From assembly GCF_001950255.1 (NCBI RefSeq), contig NZ_BDJK01000020.1, forward strand, positions 36,029-100,028: 64,000 bases of DNA, given 5' to 3'. Shown here piece by piece: positions 8,595 to 16,854 of the stretch. The notes below the pieces were generated by a model. That model was not told the DNA's origin and did no database searches. It saw only the letters and a program-made list of their open reading frames with translations. A program made the position numbers and the translations under genes. The stretch comes from Carboxydothermus pertinax. Lineage in GTDB: Bacteria; Bacillota; Z-2901; Carboxydothermales; Carboxydothermaceae. How positions within the stretch are numbered: position 1 is the stretch's first letter; every line of letters begins with the position of its first letter.

Positions 8595-9284
8595 TCATTT
8601 TTTTACAGCAGTTGCCATGGTCAGCACATAAACTTCGGCAATACCCGCTAAAAGTAAACTATGGGTACATTCTTCGGCAGTAGCCCCAGTGGTAAAGACA
8701 TCATCTACTAAAAGCACCTTTTCCCTCCCAGTAACTCTTCCAGTAACATAAAAGCTTTCTCTAAGATTTTTCCTTCGTTGTTTAAAGCCTAACTGCACTT
8801 GTGCCGGTGTTTCTCGAACTTTCACTAAAAAATTGCTTTTTACGGGTAGCTGCAAGCGGTGAGCAAGATTTTTCGCTAAAATTTCTGCTTGATTGTAGCC
8901 TCTCTCTTTGAATTTTCGCGGGTGCAGGGGAACCGGAACAACAAAATCAAATTTTGTACCTAATTTTTCTCGACAATGCCAAGCCAGAAGGTCATAAAGC
9001 TCATCCCAGACATAACGCTTATTTTTATATTTAAAAAAAACCATCGTTTGGCGTACCGGACCGGTATAAGGTAAAAGTCCGGAAGCTTTAATGAAACTAA
9101 AATTTTTTTTACGACAATCAGAGCATATTCCATAATCTGTCGGTAAAAAACGACCGCATACCTGACACACCGGTCGGGCTTTATTTAAAAACTCCCGGCA
9201 AGGTTGACAAAACTCGCGTTTAGGCATTGGCTTTAAACATAGGGGGCATACTTTAGGCTTGGGGTAAAGAAAGTCTAAAAGCAT
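8595..9284 (-). CDS. comFC: ComFC-type phosphoribosyltransferase-like competence protein
   Basis: ComF/ComFC proteins take part in natural DNA uptake; the enzymatic role is unclear. The 229-residue protein starts with a zinc region of paired cysteines (CPLC, CQPC, CQVC, CSDC) at residues 13-55 and ends with the PRPP-binding loop in VLLVDDVFTTGATAEE. The ERGYNQAEILA motif before it is family specific. It stands two bases after a ThrE-like gene, probably in one transcript with it. No comFA helicase is adjacent. Confidence 0.9.
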   Translation of the reverse strand: MLLDFLYPKPKVCPLCLKPMPKREFCQPCREFLNKARPVCQVCGRFLPTDYGICSDCRKKNFSFIKASGLLPYTGPVRQTMVFFKYKNKRYVWDELYDLLAWHCREKLGTKFDFVVPVPLHPRKFKERGYNQAEILAKNLAHRLQLPVKSNFLVKVRETPAQVQLGFKQRRKNLRESFYVTGRVTGREKVLLVDDVFTTGATAEECTHSLLLAGIAEVYVLTMATAVKK

Positions 9285-9286
9285 TG

Positions 9287-9703
9287 TTATTTGCTCTTCC
9301 CAAAAGTCTTAAATATTCGCATTAACGAAGAGGTAATCGCAATTCCCAAAGCAATAGCCCCCGCACTAAAAAAAGTTTTTAGCCCCAGGCTTACCCCTAA
9401 ACTAAAGTTTTCCCGGATAAATGCAGTAATAGTATCATAAGCTAACTTCCCCGGAACCAGGGGCAATAAACCGGTAGTAATAAAAATTATCGTAGGCTTT
9501 TTATTAAGACGGGCAAAAATTTCCGCTAAAGCCCCCACCGTTAGAGAGCCTAAAAATACTCCCGCAAAAGGAGTTTTCCCTGCTAAAAGATAAACAATAT
9601 AGCCCCCGGCACCGGTAACTCCTCCGTAAAAAAGGCTCTCCCAGGGGGCATTAAATAAAATACCAAAAGCAAAGGAAACCAAAAAAGCATACAATATTCC
9701 CAT
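9287..9703 (-). CDS. threonine/serine exporter subunit, ThrE C-terminal type (DUF3815)
   Basis: A 138-residue protein with four hydrophobic segments and the GGVTGAGGYIVYLL and LVPGKLAYDTI motifs of the ThrE_2 half. With the gene at 9719 it makes up a split ThrE-like exporter of threonine and serine in the membrane. The pairing and the 15-base spacing support joint function. Substrate is inferred from the family only. Confidence 0.85.
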   Translation of the reverse strand: MGILYAFLVSFAFGILFNAPWESLFYGGVTGAGGYIVYLLAGKTPFAGVFLGSLTVGALAEIFARLNKKPTIIFITTGLLPLVPGKLAYDTITAFIRENFSLGVSLGLKTFFSAGAIALGIAITSSLMRIFKTFGKSK

Positions 9704-9718
9704 CTTCCAACCCCTTTT

Positions 9719-10540
9719 CTACACCACTAACGCCAAAACCACCGCTGCACTTACCGCTAAAGCTAAAACCCTTAAAAAAGCCTCAAGGCCCCGGGCCTGG
9801 CTTGCTAAAAAGTCACCGGCAATAGCGTCCCGAATTGAATTGGTAATGCTCATCCCCGGGATAAAAGGCATAATACTTCCTACCACCGTAACTCCCAGCA
9901 TAAGAGGATAAATTTTAGCAATCGCCACCACCAGCAAGGTAGAAATAAACCCGCCCGCCAAATCAAAGAAAAAGGGAAAAAGGCCAAAATCCGGCACCGC
10001 CATAATAAAAGCCCGCACTAAAATTGCAATGAGAAAAGAAACTGCCATTTCTGCTCCCTTTCCACCGATTAAACCGGTAGAAAATAGAGCCCCCGTTCCA
10101 GCGGCGAAGATTTTTAACCACCAGGGATATTCGCTTTTTTCCTGAGCTATCTCCGTAAGTTCCCTTATCCCTTCCTCTACCGGTATATGACGTTTTGAAA
10201 GTCTTCGGGAAAAGGCATTTACCTTATCAATTTTCGTTAAATTAAAGCCCCGGCTTTCAATTCGCCGTACCGTCGTAAAAACCTGACCGTCAATGCTTTC
10301 AATGGCACAAAATATCCCGGTAGGAGTAACAAAACTTTCCACCTGTCTTGCTCCGTAATTTTTAGCAATCCGGTCCATGACATCTTCAGTGCGATAAATT
10401 TCCGCCCCGCTTTTAATCATTATTTCCCCGGCCAATACCGTAAGCTTTAACACGTCCAAGTAATTCATAACATCACCACTTACTTTTTTCTTTACTTTCC
10501 TCCCATTTCCTCCTTTTGCCGTAAAAAATGTTTTTATCAT
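9719..10540 (-). CDS. threonine/serine exporter subunit, ThrE N-terminal type (DUF1212)
   Basis: The larger half of a split ThrE-type exporter. A cytosolic N-terminal domain contains the conserved GAEIYRTEDVMDRIA and VTPTGIF signatures; about five membrane segments follow with PFIPGMSITNSIRDAIAGD. Two starts are possible. The ATG at 10540 has GGAGTGAAAA before it, while the ATG at 10468 fits the usual beginning of the family (MNYLDVLKLTVLAGEIM). The longer version would add a basic 24-residue head. Confidence 0.85.
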   Translation of the reverse strand: MIKTFFTAKGGNGRKVKKKVSGDVMNYLDVLKLTVLAGEIMIKSGAEIYRTEDVMDRIAKNYGARQVESFVTPTGIFCAIESIDGQVFTTVRRIESRGFNLTKIDKVNAFSRRLSKRHIPVEEGIRELTEIAQEKSEYPWWLKIFAAGTGALFSTGLIGGKGAEMAVSFLIAILVRAFIMAVPDFGLFPFFFDLAGGFISTLLVVAIAKIYPLMLGVTVVGSIMPFIPGMSITNSIRDAIAGDFLASQARGLEAFLRVLALAVSAAVVLALVV

Positions 10541-10591
10541 TTTTCACTCCAACCTCCAAATTAAGTATACAAAACACAATTTGTAATTTTA

Positions 10592-10621
10592 TTGACATTT
10601 TCTGGTGATAACTCCTTTAAT
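10592..10621 (+). promoter_or_regulatory. promoter of the LutA-like operon
   Basis: TTGACA at 10592-10597, an 18-base spacer and TTTAAT at 10616-10621 precede the plus-strand gene at 10656. It is divergent from the ThrE gene. Confidence 0.6.
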
Positions 10622-10655
10622 AGAGTTAAGCACAAGAAAAAAGGAAGGGATTTTC

Positions 10656-11618
10656 ATGCTGGAAATTACAATAACTCCCCCAGCCACCATTGAGCTTGTT
10701 CGTCAAAACATCTTAAAATATAAGAACCCTTTAGGTTTAAAGGGTCGGGAACTTACTTCTTGGGCCGAGGGACTTAGCTTTTCCTCTCATAGTGAATATC
10801 TTTTTTATACCGGCACCGAATACCAAATGCTCCCTTACATCGATAGTTTGGTAAAAGCCCTAAAGACTATGAACCAGCTTGGTTCTGGCAAAAAAATCCT
10901 TTTTGGCCTTCGAAACTTGGTAGATAAATTTGGTTTTAATCCCGAAAAAGTTTATGCCGGTATCCTCGCTAAAGACCGGGAAAAAACGGCTAATATCTTA
11001 AGAAAACATGTCCAGCTCTTAAACTTTCTTGGTATTACCCCCCAGTATTTGGGGGAAGAGGAATTGTACGCCGGAGCTCTTTTATATGAGTACGGCTACC
11101 TTAATGACGTTCGGGAAATTTCCTTAAAACTTACGGAAATTTTTAAAAGTCGGGGAGTCAAAAAGATTATAGTTGCCTCTCCCCATGCTGCCGAAATGTT
11201 TCGGAAAATTTACCCGATGTTTGTTGATTTCCCTTTTGAAGTTTTTACCATGCCGGAGTTTCTTAAAGCTTGTATTGATAAACTTCCCAAAAAAACGTAC
11301 ACCCAGAAAATTACTATCCACGATCCCTGTCGATTAGCGCGAGAATTAGGAGTAGTTACCGAAATCCGGGAAGTTTTAAAAAACAACTGTGAGAGTGAAA
11401 TAATAGAACTTCCCCAAAGCGGTAGATTTACCACCTGTTGCGGTGGCGCTACCAAGCTTTTATTCCCTGAATTGGCTGAAGCATTAGCCAAGCAAAGAGT
11501 TCAAGAACTGGAACGAAGTGGTGGAGAAGAAATAGTCACCGCCTGTCCTTATTGTTATTTTAACCTCTCGCAATATACCACCCTTCCAGTGAAAGACCTA
11601 ACCGAAATTCTCCTTTAA
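10656..11618 (+). CDS. LutA/GlpC-like CCG-domain iron-sulfur protein
   Basis: A 320-residue protein with one C-terminal CCG (cysteine-rich) domain: HDPCRLARELGV, then TTCCGGATKLLFPELAE and a closing CPYCYFNL. Such domains bind an iron-sulfur centre or dithiol site in heterodisulfide reductase, glycolate oxidase and lactate oxidase complexes. The N-terminal 200 residues show no motif I recognise. ATG 10656 has AAGGAAGGGATTTTC upstream. The gene is followed 14 bases later by a LutB-like gene, so a 2-hydroxyacid or related oxidoreductase is likely. Only one CCG repeat is present, whereas classical LutA has two. Confidence 0.8.
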   Translation: MLEITITPPATIELVRQNILKYKNPLGLKGRELTSWAEGLSFSSHSEYLFYTGTEYQMLPYIDSLVKALKTMNQLGSGKKILFGLRNLVDKFGFNPEKVYAGILAKDREKTANILRKHVQLLNFLGITPQYLGEEELYAGALLYEYGYLNDVREISLKLTEIFKSRGVKKIIVASPHAAEMFRKIYPMFVDFPFEVFTMPEFLKACIDKLPKKTYTQKITIHDPCRLARELGVVTEIREVLKNNCESEIIELPQSGRFTTCCGGATKLLFPELAEALAKQRVQELERSGGEEIVTACPYCYFNLSQYTTLPVKDLTEILL

Positions 11619-11632
11619 AGAAGGTGATTTAG

Positions 11633-12841
11633 TTGGTGGATTTAGAAAAGGATTTGCATGCTCTTTCCGAAAGTTTAATTAATGCCGCTCATAACCCAAA
11701 TGTTAATTTAGCCTTAAGTCGAGCGGTAAAATCTTACCGGGAAAATGTAAACAAAGCCCTGACCCGTTTTCCCCACACGGTTGAGCGAGCCCGGGAAGTA
11801 CGGGAAATGAAGTTAAAAGCATTAGAAAACTTAGAATTCCTCTACGAAAAAGCCGCCCAAAGCATTGAGGAAAATCACGGCCGAACTTATCTTGCTAAAG
11901 ATGCTCTTCATGCTTTAAAAATTGTTGATGAAATCGTAGGAACGGGAAAATTAATCGTTAAAGTTAAATCAATGGTAGGCGAAGAAATTGGTTTAAGGGA
12001 ACATTTAGAACAAAGGGGCAATACTCTCTGGGAGACAGACCTGGGGGAATTCATCCAGCAGCTTAGAAATGATCGACCGATGCACATTCTCTCTCCGGCC
12101 ATTCATATTCCCCGGGAAGAAGTGGCAAAGTTTTTTTCCGCTTTTTTTAAAAAGGAAATCCCTCCCGAAATTGCTGCGGAAGTAGCAGCCGTACGGGAGT
12201 TTATGCGGGAAAAATATTTTAAAGCGGATATTGGGATAAGCGGTGCTAATATCGTAGCCGCCGACACCGGCTCCCTTTTTATTATTGAAAACGAAGGGAA
12301 CGGCCGGCTTGCTACCGGCGCACCTCCGGTGCATATCGTAATTGTTGGTTTAGAGAAACTCGTTCCAACTTTAGATGACGCTTTTAAAACAGCGGAAGTT
12401 ACCTGGCGGTATGCCCAGTATACCGTACCCTCTTATGTTAATATCATAAGCGGCCCCAGTAAAACCGGCGATATTGAAAAAGTTACCACTTACGGTGCCC
12501 ATGGTCCTAAAGAGCTTCACGTAATTTTTTTAGACAACGGCCGGTTAGAGCTTTCCAAAAATGAAACTTTTAAAGAAGCTTTACTATGTCTGCGTTGCGG
12601 TGGCTGCCTTTACGAATGTCCGGTTTTTTCTTTAACTGCTGGCCACTATGGTTATAAGTACTTAGGGGGAATTGGGGCCATTTGGACCGCTTTTATAGCA
12701 GGAGGATTAGATAAAGCAGCACCCCTGGCTTACGTCTGCCTTAGATGCGGTCGCTGCCAGGAGCGCTGCCCAATGCAAATTGACGTACCCCGGATGACGG
12801 TGGCGCTAAGACAGCTCCTTACCGGCAATCACCTGGGTTAA
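11633..12841 (+). CDS. LutB-like LUD-domain protein with two [4Fe-4S] motifs
   Basis: Residues 70-300 form the LUD domain, with ISGANIVAADTGSLFIIENEGN and a central SGPSKTGDIE. Two ferredoxin motifs follow, CLRCGGCLYECPVF and CLRCGRCQERCP. LutB proteins work with LutA and LutC in lactate oxidation. This one is about 402 residues against roughly 470 for LutB; the C-terminal DUF3390 part is absent, and there is no LutC gene after it. Start is TTG 11633 or GTG 11636 behind AAGAAGGTGATT. The last 36 bases overlap the yvrJ gene on the other strand. Confidence 0.82.
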   Translation: MVDLEKDLHALSESLINAAHNPNVNLALSRAVKSYRENVNKALTRFPHTVERAREVREMKLKALENLEFLYEKAAQSIEENHGRTYLAKDALHALKIVDEIVGTGKLIVKVKSMVGEEIGLREHLEQRGNTLWETDLGEFIQQLRNDRPMHILSPAIHIPREEVAKFFSAFFKKEIPPEIAAEVAAVREFMREKYFKADIGISGANIVAADTGSLFIIENEGNGRLATGAPPVHIVIVGLEKLVPTLDDAFKTAEVTWRYAQYTVPSYVNIISGPSKTGDIEKVTTYGAHGPKELHVIFLDNGRLELSKNETFKEALLCLRCGGCLYECPVFSLTAGHYGYKYLGGIGAIWTAFIAGGLDKAAPLAYVCLRCGRCQERCPMQIDVPRMTVALRQLLTGNHLG

Positions 12842-12952
12842 CTCGTTTAAGGATTTATTTAACTCTTCCAGCTTTCCCTCAATCCTCACCAACAAAAACG
12901 CCGCTACCGCCATGGGGAAGCTGTAGTTGGCAAGTTGGCTAAAAAACTCCAT
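12806..12952 (-). CDS. YvrJ family small protein, 48 residues
   Basis: A short protein with one hydrophobic segment and the invariant family signature FLLVRIEGKLEELNKSLNEL, preceded by an NYSFPMAVAAF helix. ATG 12952 follows AAGGGGGG at a spacing of six. It is the last member of a DUF1659-DUF2922-YvrJ cassette and overlaps the 3' end of the LutB-like gene head to tail. In Bacillus subtilis yvrJ lies beside the sigma factor gene sigO, and here a sigma factor gene is upstream. Role unknown. Confidence 0.9.
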   Translation of the reverse strand: MEFFSQLANYSFPMAVAAFLLVRIEGKLEELNKSLNELTQVIAGKELS

Positions 12953-12973
12953 TTAATACCCCCCTTTTCTGCA

Positions 12974-13001
12974 AAAAGCCGTGGCATCTGCCACGGCTTT
13001 T
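12974..13001 (-). terminator. hairpin between DUF2922 and yvrJ
   Basis: AAAAGCCGTGGCAGATGCCACGGCTTTT, with a 10-bp stem, is flanked by A and T on both sides. It sits right behind the DUF2922 stop and could terminate from that side or attenuate yvrJ. Confidence 0.8.
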
Positions 13002-13002
13002 C

Positions 13003-13209
13003 TTAAAATTCGGTCACGTTTCGCTCTACAATTCGCGAACCTTTAAGTCCTGCTAAATCTCCACCGCTGGAGGTGAAGATATTTTTAGTTAGGATAAGGT
13101 TCATAGCAGCATCTACTTCCCCCTTGGTAAGGCCACCTTTGGGTTCTTGAACCCTAATTGTCACATTCTTACCCTGCTGGTTTTGAAAAATCATTTCTAA
13201 AACTTTCAT
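13003..13209 (-). CDS. DUF2922 family protein
   Basis: A 68-residue protein with the family pattern LEMIFQNQQGKNVTIRVQEPK, then LTKGEVDAAMNLILTKNIF and a final GSRIVERNVTEF. It resembles a small beta-rich protein. ATG 13209 has a GGGGGGATTGA site. DUF2922 and DUF1659 genes are regularly neighbours, and both occur here with yvrJ and a sigma factor gene. No biochemical role is known to me. Confidence 0.9.
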   Translation of the reverse strand: MKVLEMIFQNQQGKNVTIRVQEPKGGLTKGEVDAAMNLILTKNIFTSSGGDLAGLKGSRIVERNVTEF

Positions 13210-13227
13210 CTTTCAATCCCCCCTTTT

Positions 13228-13260
13228 CAAGTTCGGCTTCAGGTTTGGAGCCTTCGGCTT
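13228..13260. repeat. single diverged copy of the stop-codon repeat
   Basis: The sequence CAGGTTTGGAGCCTTCGGCT matches, with two changes, the 21-bp unit repeated three times at 19580-19642. As at that site, its end supplies the stop codon region of the gene before it (here the DUF1659 gene, TAA at 13261-13259). Confidence 0.7.
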
Positions 13261-13483
13261 AGCCATTATAGAGAAGCTCTGTATCGTTTCGGAAAACTCC
13301 ATTTAGTGGGTAACTGCTAAGACCCGCTAAAGCAACGGCTACCGCATATAAATCATCGTTGGAAGCAGTGGGCTTAATATTGCTATAGCTTCTAAAAGCA
13401 TACACCGGATTGCCACTGCCATCATCTCCAACAACCAATTTGAGCCTTAAGACCGTTCCCACTTTGTTAGCTAATACCGCCAT
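13259..13483 (-). CDS. DUF1659 family protein
   Basis: A 74-residue protein with the DUF1659 pattern: LRLKLVVGDDGSGNPVYAFR, then SYSNIKPTASNDDLYAVAVA and LSSYPL near the end. It starts at ATG 13483 behind AGGGAGG. It is the first gene of the small cassette and its stop codon lies in the diverged repeat. Function unknown. Confidence 0.9.
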   Translation of the reverse strand: MAVLANKVGTVLRLKLVVGDDGSGNPVYAFRSYSNIKPTASNDDLYAVAVALAGLSSYPLNGVFRNDTELLYNG

Positions 13484-13544
13484 CTAAATCCCTCCCCGGA
13501 TTTTTTATTTTTCAGCCGGCTGACGTAAAGGAAAGTGCAGTTTT

Positions 13545-14072
13545 TTATTGATTTTTTAAGGAGAGGTAATATTTTTTCAATTTTCGCAGGGCTCTTTTTT
13601 CTAAATCATAGGCACCGGCGGGAGTGATTTTTAAAATCTTTGCTACTTCAGTTAAAGAAATTCCCTGTCTATACTTTAAGATAATCAGCCTTTCCTGGCG
13701 GAGGGTTAAAACCCCTGGAGGTATTATTAGCTCTGACCTTTCTTCGGCAAAAGGTAAAACTTTCACCGGATAATCTTCTAAAAGTACTTCCTTGCCCCGC
13801 CGGGCTCTTTCCGAACGCAAAAGGGAATAAATCCTACCGTAAACCACCTCCCGCACATACTTTAAAAAATAAACCCCGCGCTCGGGCTTAAAGCGGTAAA
13901 CACTTTCAATTATTGCTAACGTTCCTTCCTGAACAAGGTCATCCTCCGTTAAATAGGGATTTCGGTACCGGTAAGCTGCTTTTTTTATCAATGGTCGCAA
14001 GTAGTTAAGAAGTTCCTCCATCCCTTCCCGGCTCTCTTTAGCCTTTTGCCACTTTTCGAAAAAACGATCCAC
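13545..14072 (-). CDS. RNA polymerase sigma-70 family factor, compact
   Basis: At 175 residues it contains region 2 (YLTEDDLVQEGTLAIIESVYRFKPERG followed by FLKYVREVVYGRI) and a C-terminal region 4 helix-turn-helix (LTLRQERLIILKYRQGISLTEVAKILKI). Region 3 is missing, as in small alternative sigma factors. It lies directly upstream of the DUF1659-DUF2922-YvrJ cassette on the same strand, like SigO beside yvrJ in Bacillus, and is therefore a candidate regulator of that cassette. No anti-sigma gene is adjacent. Confidence 0.85.
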   Translation of the reverse strand: MDRFFEKWQKAKESREGMEELLNYLRPLIKKAAYRYRNPYLTEDDLVQEGTLAIIESVYRFKPERGVYFLKYVREVVYGRIYSLLRSERARRGKEVLLEDYPVKVLPFAEERSELIIPPGVLTLRQERLIILKYRQGISLTEVAKILKITPAGAYDLEKRALRKLKKYYLSLKNQ

Positions 14073-14145
14073 AAAATAACCTCCTGGTAAAAGCCCGGGC
14101 TTTTAATTTTTGGCGCCAGGAAGAGAATAGCAAAAAGCCTTTAAA

Positions 14146-14174
14146 AAGAAAAAAACCGCCTTTTACCAAGGCGG
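14146..14174 (-). terminator. terminator of codY
   Basis: GTCCGCCTTGGTAAAAGGCG forms a 7-bp stem (CCGCCTT/AAGGCGG) followed on the minus strand by TTTTTTTCTTTTT. It lies about 100 bases after codY. Confidence 0.9.
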
Positions 14175-14275
14175 ACTTTGACAAAACTTAATTTTTGTAC
14201 TAAGATGAGTTTTTGATACTATTTTCTAACTTCTAACCTCAAACCTCCAAAAAGGCCAACCACTCACGACTATTC

Positions 14276-15019
14276 TTAATTTTGCTGGGCAATTTCAAGC
14301 TTGTCTAAAAAATAATCGTTTAACACCCGAATATAAGTGCCTTTCATCCCCAAAGACCGGGAATCAATCACCCCAGCGCTTTCCAGTTTTCTTAAAGCAT
14401 TTACGATTACCGAACGGGTCAAATGATACTCTTGGGCAAGTTTACTTGCTACTACAAACCCCTCAACCCCGTCTAACTCCGTAAAAATTTTTTTCACCGC
14501 TTCTAACTCTGAATAGGAAAGGGCATCAAGGGCCAGACGAACAGCGGCTTTTTTCCGGGCTTCTTCTTCTAATCGCTCACTGTTTAACCTTAAAATTTCC
14601 AAGCCTACTACGGTCGCAGCATACTCATATAAAATTAAATCCTGGGCATTAAACTCCTCACTGCCTTTTTTGGCAAGGAGAATTGTGCCCTGCCGCTCAC
14701 CACCGCCAAAAACCGGTACTACGGTGTAAGTAAGGACGTCATCCCCTTTAATATTGTGTTCCGTTTGATTGTAAGAAAATAACCAATCCTGCAAGTCCTG
14801 CTCGACCTGGCGAGTCTCTAAATCCCGCCCGCTAATCACCTGTCCCACCATATCCGGCCGTTCATAAAACCCTAAAATTTTTTTTCGGCCAATAATAAAC
14901 ACGCTTGCCTTGGAAATATCCCCAAGCATTAGAGCTAGCTCCATAAAAGGCTCCGGCCTTTGGGGACTTCGCTGGATAAAGCGGTTTAGTAATCTTGTTT
15001 TCTCCAGTAAACTTAGCAT
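14276..15019 (-). CDS. codY: GTP- and branched-chain amino acid-sensing global repressor CodY
   Basis: CodY represses stationary-phase and nutrient-uptake genes when GTP and branched-chain amino acids are abundant. The 247-residue protein has the N-terminal GAF domain (residues 1-150, opening MLSLLEKTRLLNRFIQ) and the C-terminal winged helix with ASKLAQEYHLTRSVIVNALR and GVIDSRSLGMKGTYIRV. Length and layout match Bacillus CodY. It stands alone, without the codWXY neighbours known from Bacillus. Confidence 0.97.
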   Translation of the reverse strand: MLSLLEKTRLLNRFIQRSPQRPEPFMELALMLGDISKASVFIIGRKKILGFYERPDMVGQVISGRDLETRQVEQDLQDWLFSYNQTEHNIKGDDVLTYTVVPVFGGGERQGTILLAKKGSEEFNAQDLILYEYAATVVGLEILRLNSERLEEEARKKAAVRLALDALSYSELEAVKKIFTELDGVEGFVVASKLAQEYHLTRSVIVNALRKLESAGVIDSRSLGMKGTYIRVLNDYFLDKLEIAQQN

Positions 15020-15132
15020 ATTACTACCTCCATTTTTTAAATTTCACGGTAGTAATATTACCAAATTTTTAAATAATTATACTTAATCCCTAAAAATTAT
15101 TAACCATTACCGCTTTATCCCTGCCCTGAATT

Positions 15133-15456
15133 TTAAAAAAAGATAATATAGTTTCTTTCATTAATTTCCTCCGGCAGCCTGGTAATTACCTGGAACGGTG
15201 GGTAACTTTGGGCAAATTTTTTTCCCGTTTTTTCCACCTTCGTTAAATCTACAATCTTTATATCTCTGACCCCTGGAATACGCTCTTTTAAAAAATACAA
15301 AAGCTTTTCCATCTCATAAAGTTCCTCCGGGTCGTTTATCACCAACCATAAATTTTTTCCCTTGCGCCAGTAAATAGCTTCCCAAAGCACTATGATAGCC
15401 GAAATCACCCCATAGACAAAAAATCCCGCCAAGATCGCCTCAATCACCTTTGCCAC
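15133..15456 (-). CDS. small membrane-anchored protein of unknown function
   Basis: One N-terminal membrane helix (FFVYGVISAIIVLWEAIYW) is followed by a cytosolic alpha/beta domain of about 75 residues with LWLVINDPEELYEMEKLLYFLKE cut into strand and helix. I recognise no family. It lies between metK and codY on the same strand. Confidence 0.65.
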   Translation of the reverse strand: MAKVIEAILAGFFVYGVISAIIVLWEAIYWRKGKNLWLVINDPEELYEMEKLLYFLKERIPGVRDIKIVDLTKVEKTGKKFAQSYPPFQVITRLPEEINERNYIIFF

Positions 15457-15493
15457 CCCCTTATACCGTATGCTAAAGAGGGCAAAAAAGTTA

Positions 15494-15525
15494 AAACCCT
15501 GGCCAGGTATACTGGCTCAGGGTTT
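15494..15525 (-). terminator. terminator of metK
   Basis: AAACCCTGAGCCAG and CTGGCCAGGGTTT pair with one bulged base, four bases after the metK stop; the T-run after it is short (TTTTAAC). Confidence 0.8.
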
Positions 15526-15528
15526 CTT

Positions 15529-16719
15529 TTAAAGTCCTGCTTCCATTCTTAAAATTTCCGCCTTATCGGTCCGCTCCCAGGGAAGGTCAATATCGGTACG
15601 GCCGAAATGCCCATAGGCGGCAGTCTGCTTGTAAATTGGCCGCCGTAAATCCAGCATCCGAATTATCCCTGCCGGACGCAAATCAAAATGCTTTTTAATG
15701 AGTTCCACAATTTTTTCATCAGCAATTTTGCCAGTACCAAAAGTATCAACCATGATGGAAACGGGCTTGGCCACCCCAATGGCATAAGCAAGCTGGATTT
15801 CGATTTTATCAGCAATCCCAGCTGCTACAAGGTTTTTTGCAACATATCGAGCAGCATAGGCGGCCGAACGATCCACTTTAGTGGGGTCTTTCCCGGAAAA
15901 GGCTCCCCCACCGTGGCGAGCCATACCGCCATAGGTGTCAACGATAATTTTCCGCCCCGTAAGTCCGGCATCCCCCTGTGGGCCACCAATCACAAAACGA
16001 CCGGTGGGGTTTACAAAATAACGGGTATTTTCATCCAAAAGGTGAGCTGGCACTACTGGTTTAATCACATGCTCGATAATGTCCTTGCGAATTTCTTCAT
16101 TGGAAACATCGGGGTGGTGTTGAGTTGACACCACAATAGTATCCACCCGTACTGGCTTGTCGTCATCATATTCTATAGTAACCTGGGTTTTTCCGTCGGG
16201 ACGAAGGTATGGTAAAAGCCGGGACTTCCGCACTTCCGAAAGCCTCCTGGCAAGCCTGTGAGCTAGAGAAATAGGCATTGGCATCATTTCCGGGGTTTCG
16301 TTGGTTGCATAACCGAACATCATTCCCTGGTCACCAGCACCAATGGCTTCAATTTCCTCTTCAGTCATTTCTCCTGTTTTGGCCTCCAGAGCCCGGTTAA
16401 CTCCCAGGGCGATATCCGGAGATTGCTCATCTATGGAAGTGATAACGGCACAGGTATCGCCGTCAAAACCGTATTTTGCCCGGGTATAGCCAATCTCCCG
16501 GATTGTTTCCCGCACAACTTTAGGTATATCCACATAGCAGTTGGTAGTAATTTCGCCGATAACCAGTACCAGGCCAGTGGTTACTGCCGTTTCACAGGCA
16601 ACGCGAGCCTGTGGATCCTGGGCAATAATCGCATCTAGCACCGCGTCGGAAATCTGGTCAGCAATTTTATCCGGGTGTCCTTCAGTAACAGACTCCGAGG
16701 TAAAAAGGCGTCTTGTCAT
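15529..16719 (-). CDS. metK: S-adenosylmethionine synthase
   Basis: It makes S-adenosylmethionine from methionine and ATP in the cytosol. The 396-residue protein has the family motifs [13 protein letters not shown] near the N-terminus, [12 protein letters not shown] for ATP binding and [19 protein letters not shown] for the phosphate loop. ATG 16719 has GGAGGAG upstream. I see no SAM riboswitch in the 130-base leader, where many Firmicutes have one; only the terminator of the preceding gene is present. Confidence 0.98.
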   Translation of the reverse strand: MTRRLFTSESVTEGHPDKIADQISDAVLDAIIAQDPQARVACETAVTTGLVLVIGEITTNCYVDIPKVVRETIREIGYTRAKYGFDGDTCAVITSIDEQSPDIALGVNRALEAKTGEMTEEEIEAIGAGDQGMMFGYATNETPEMMPMPISLAHRLARRLSEVRKSRLLPYLRPDGKTQVTIEYDDDKPVRVDTIVVSTQHHPDVSNEEIRKDIIEHVIKPVVPAHLLDENTRYFVNPTGRFVIGGPQGDAGLTGRKIIVDTYGGMARHGGGAFSGKDPTKVDRSAAYAARYVAKNLVAAGIADKIEIQLAYAIGVAKPVSIMVDTFGTGKIADEKIVELIKKHFDLRPAGIIRMLDLRRPIYKQTAAYGHFGRTDIDLPWERTDKAEILRMEAGL

Positions 16720-16750
16720 AAAATCTCCTCCTGATTCTTATTTTCTCAAA

Positions 16751-16779
16751 AAGAAAACCTCCCCTGTTCTGGAAGAGGT
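16751..16779 (-). terminator. hairpin between the CBS-GGDEF gene and metK
   Basis: ACCTCTTCCAGAACAGGGGAGGT followed by TTTCTTTTT on the minus strand. It probably ends the diguanylate cyclase operon; an attenuator role for metK cannot be excluded. Confidence 0.7.
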
Positions 16780-16854
16780 GCTTTTTTAAAATTCCTTTAT
16801 CTTACTTTAGCAAAGGATGTTAATCATGTCAACAAATATCATACCTACCGGAGT

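Noticed and set aside
11124-12334. Several minus-strand frames inside the LutA- and LutB-like genes
   Set aside because: Antisense shadows of genes with clear domains.
14232-14272. Low-complexity CTAACTTCTAACCTCAAACC-like run, and a similar GGTAATCGGTCGTCGGTGG run near 54760
   Set aside because: Irregular and without defined unit or spacing, so not a CRISPR array or a clear repeat family.
16720-16854. SAM riboswitch before metK
   Set aside because: The leader has one terminator hairpin but none of the conserved SAM-I blocks.
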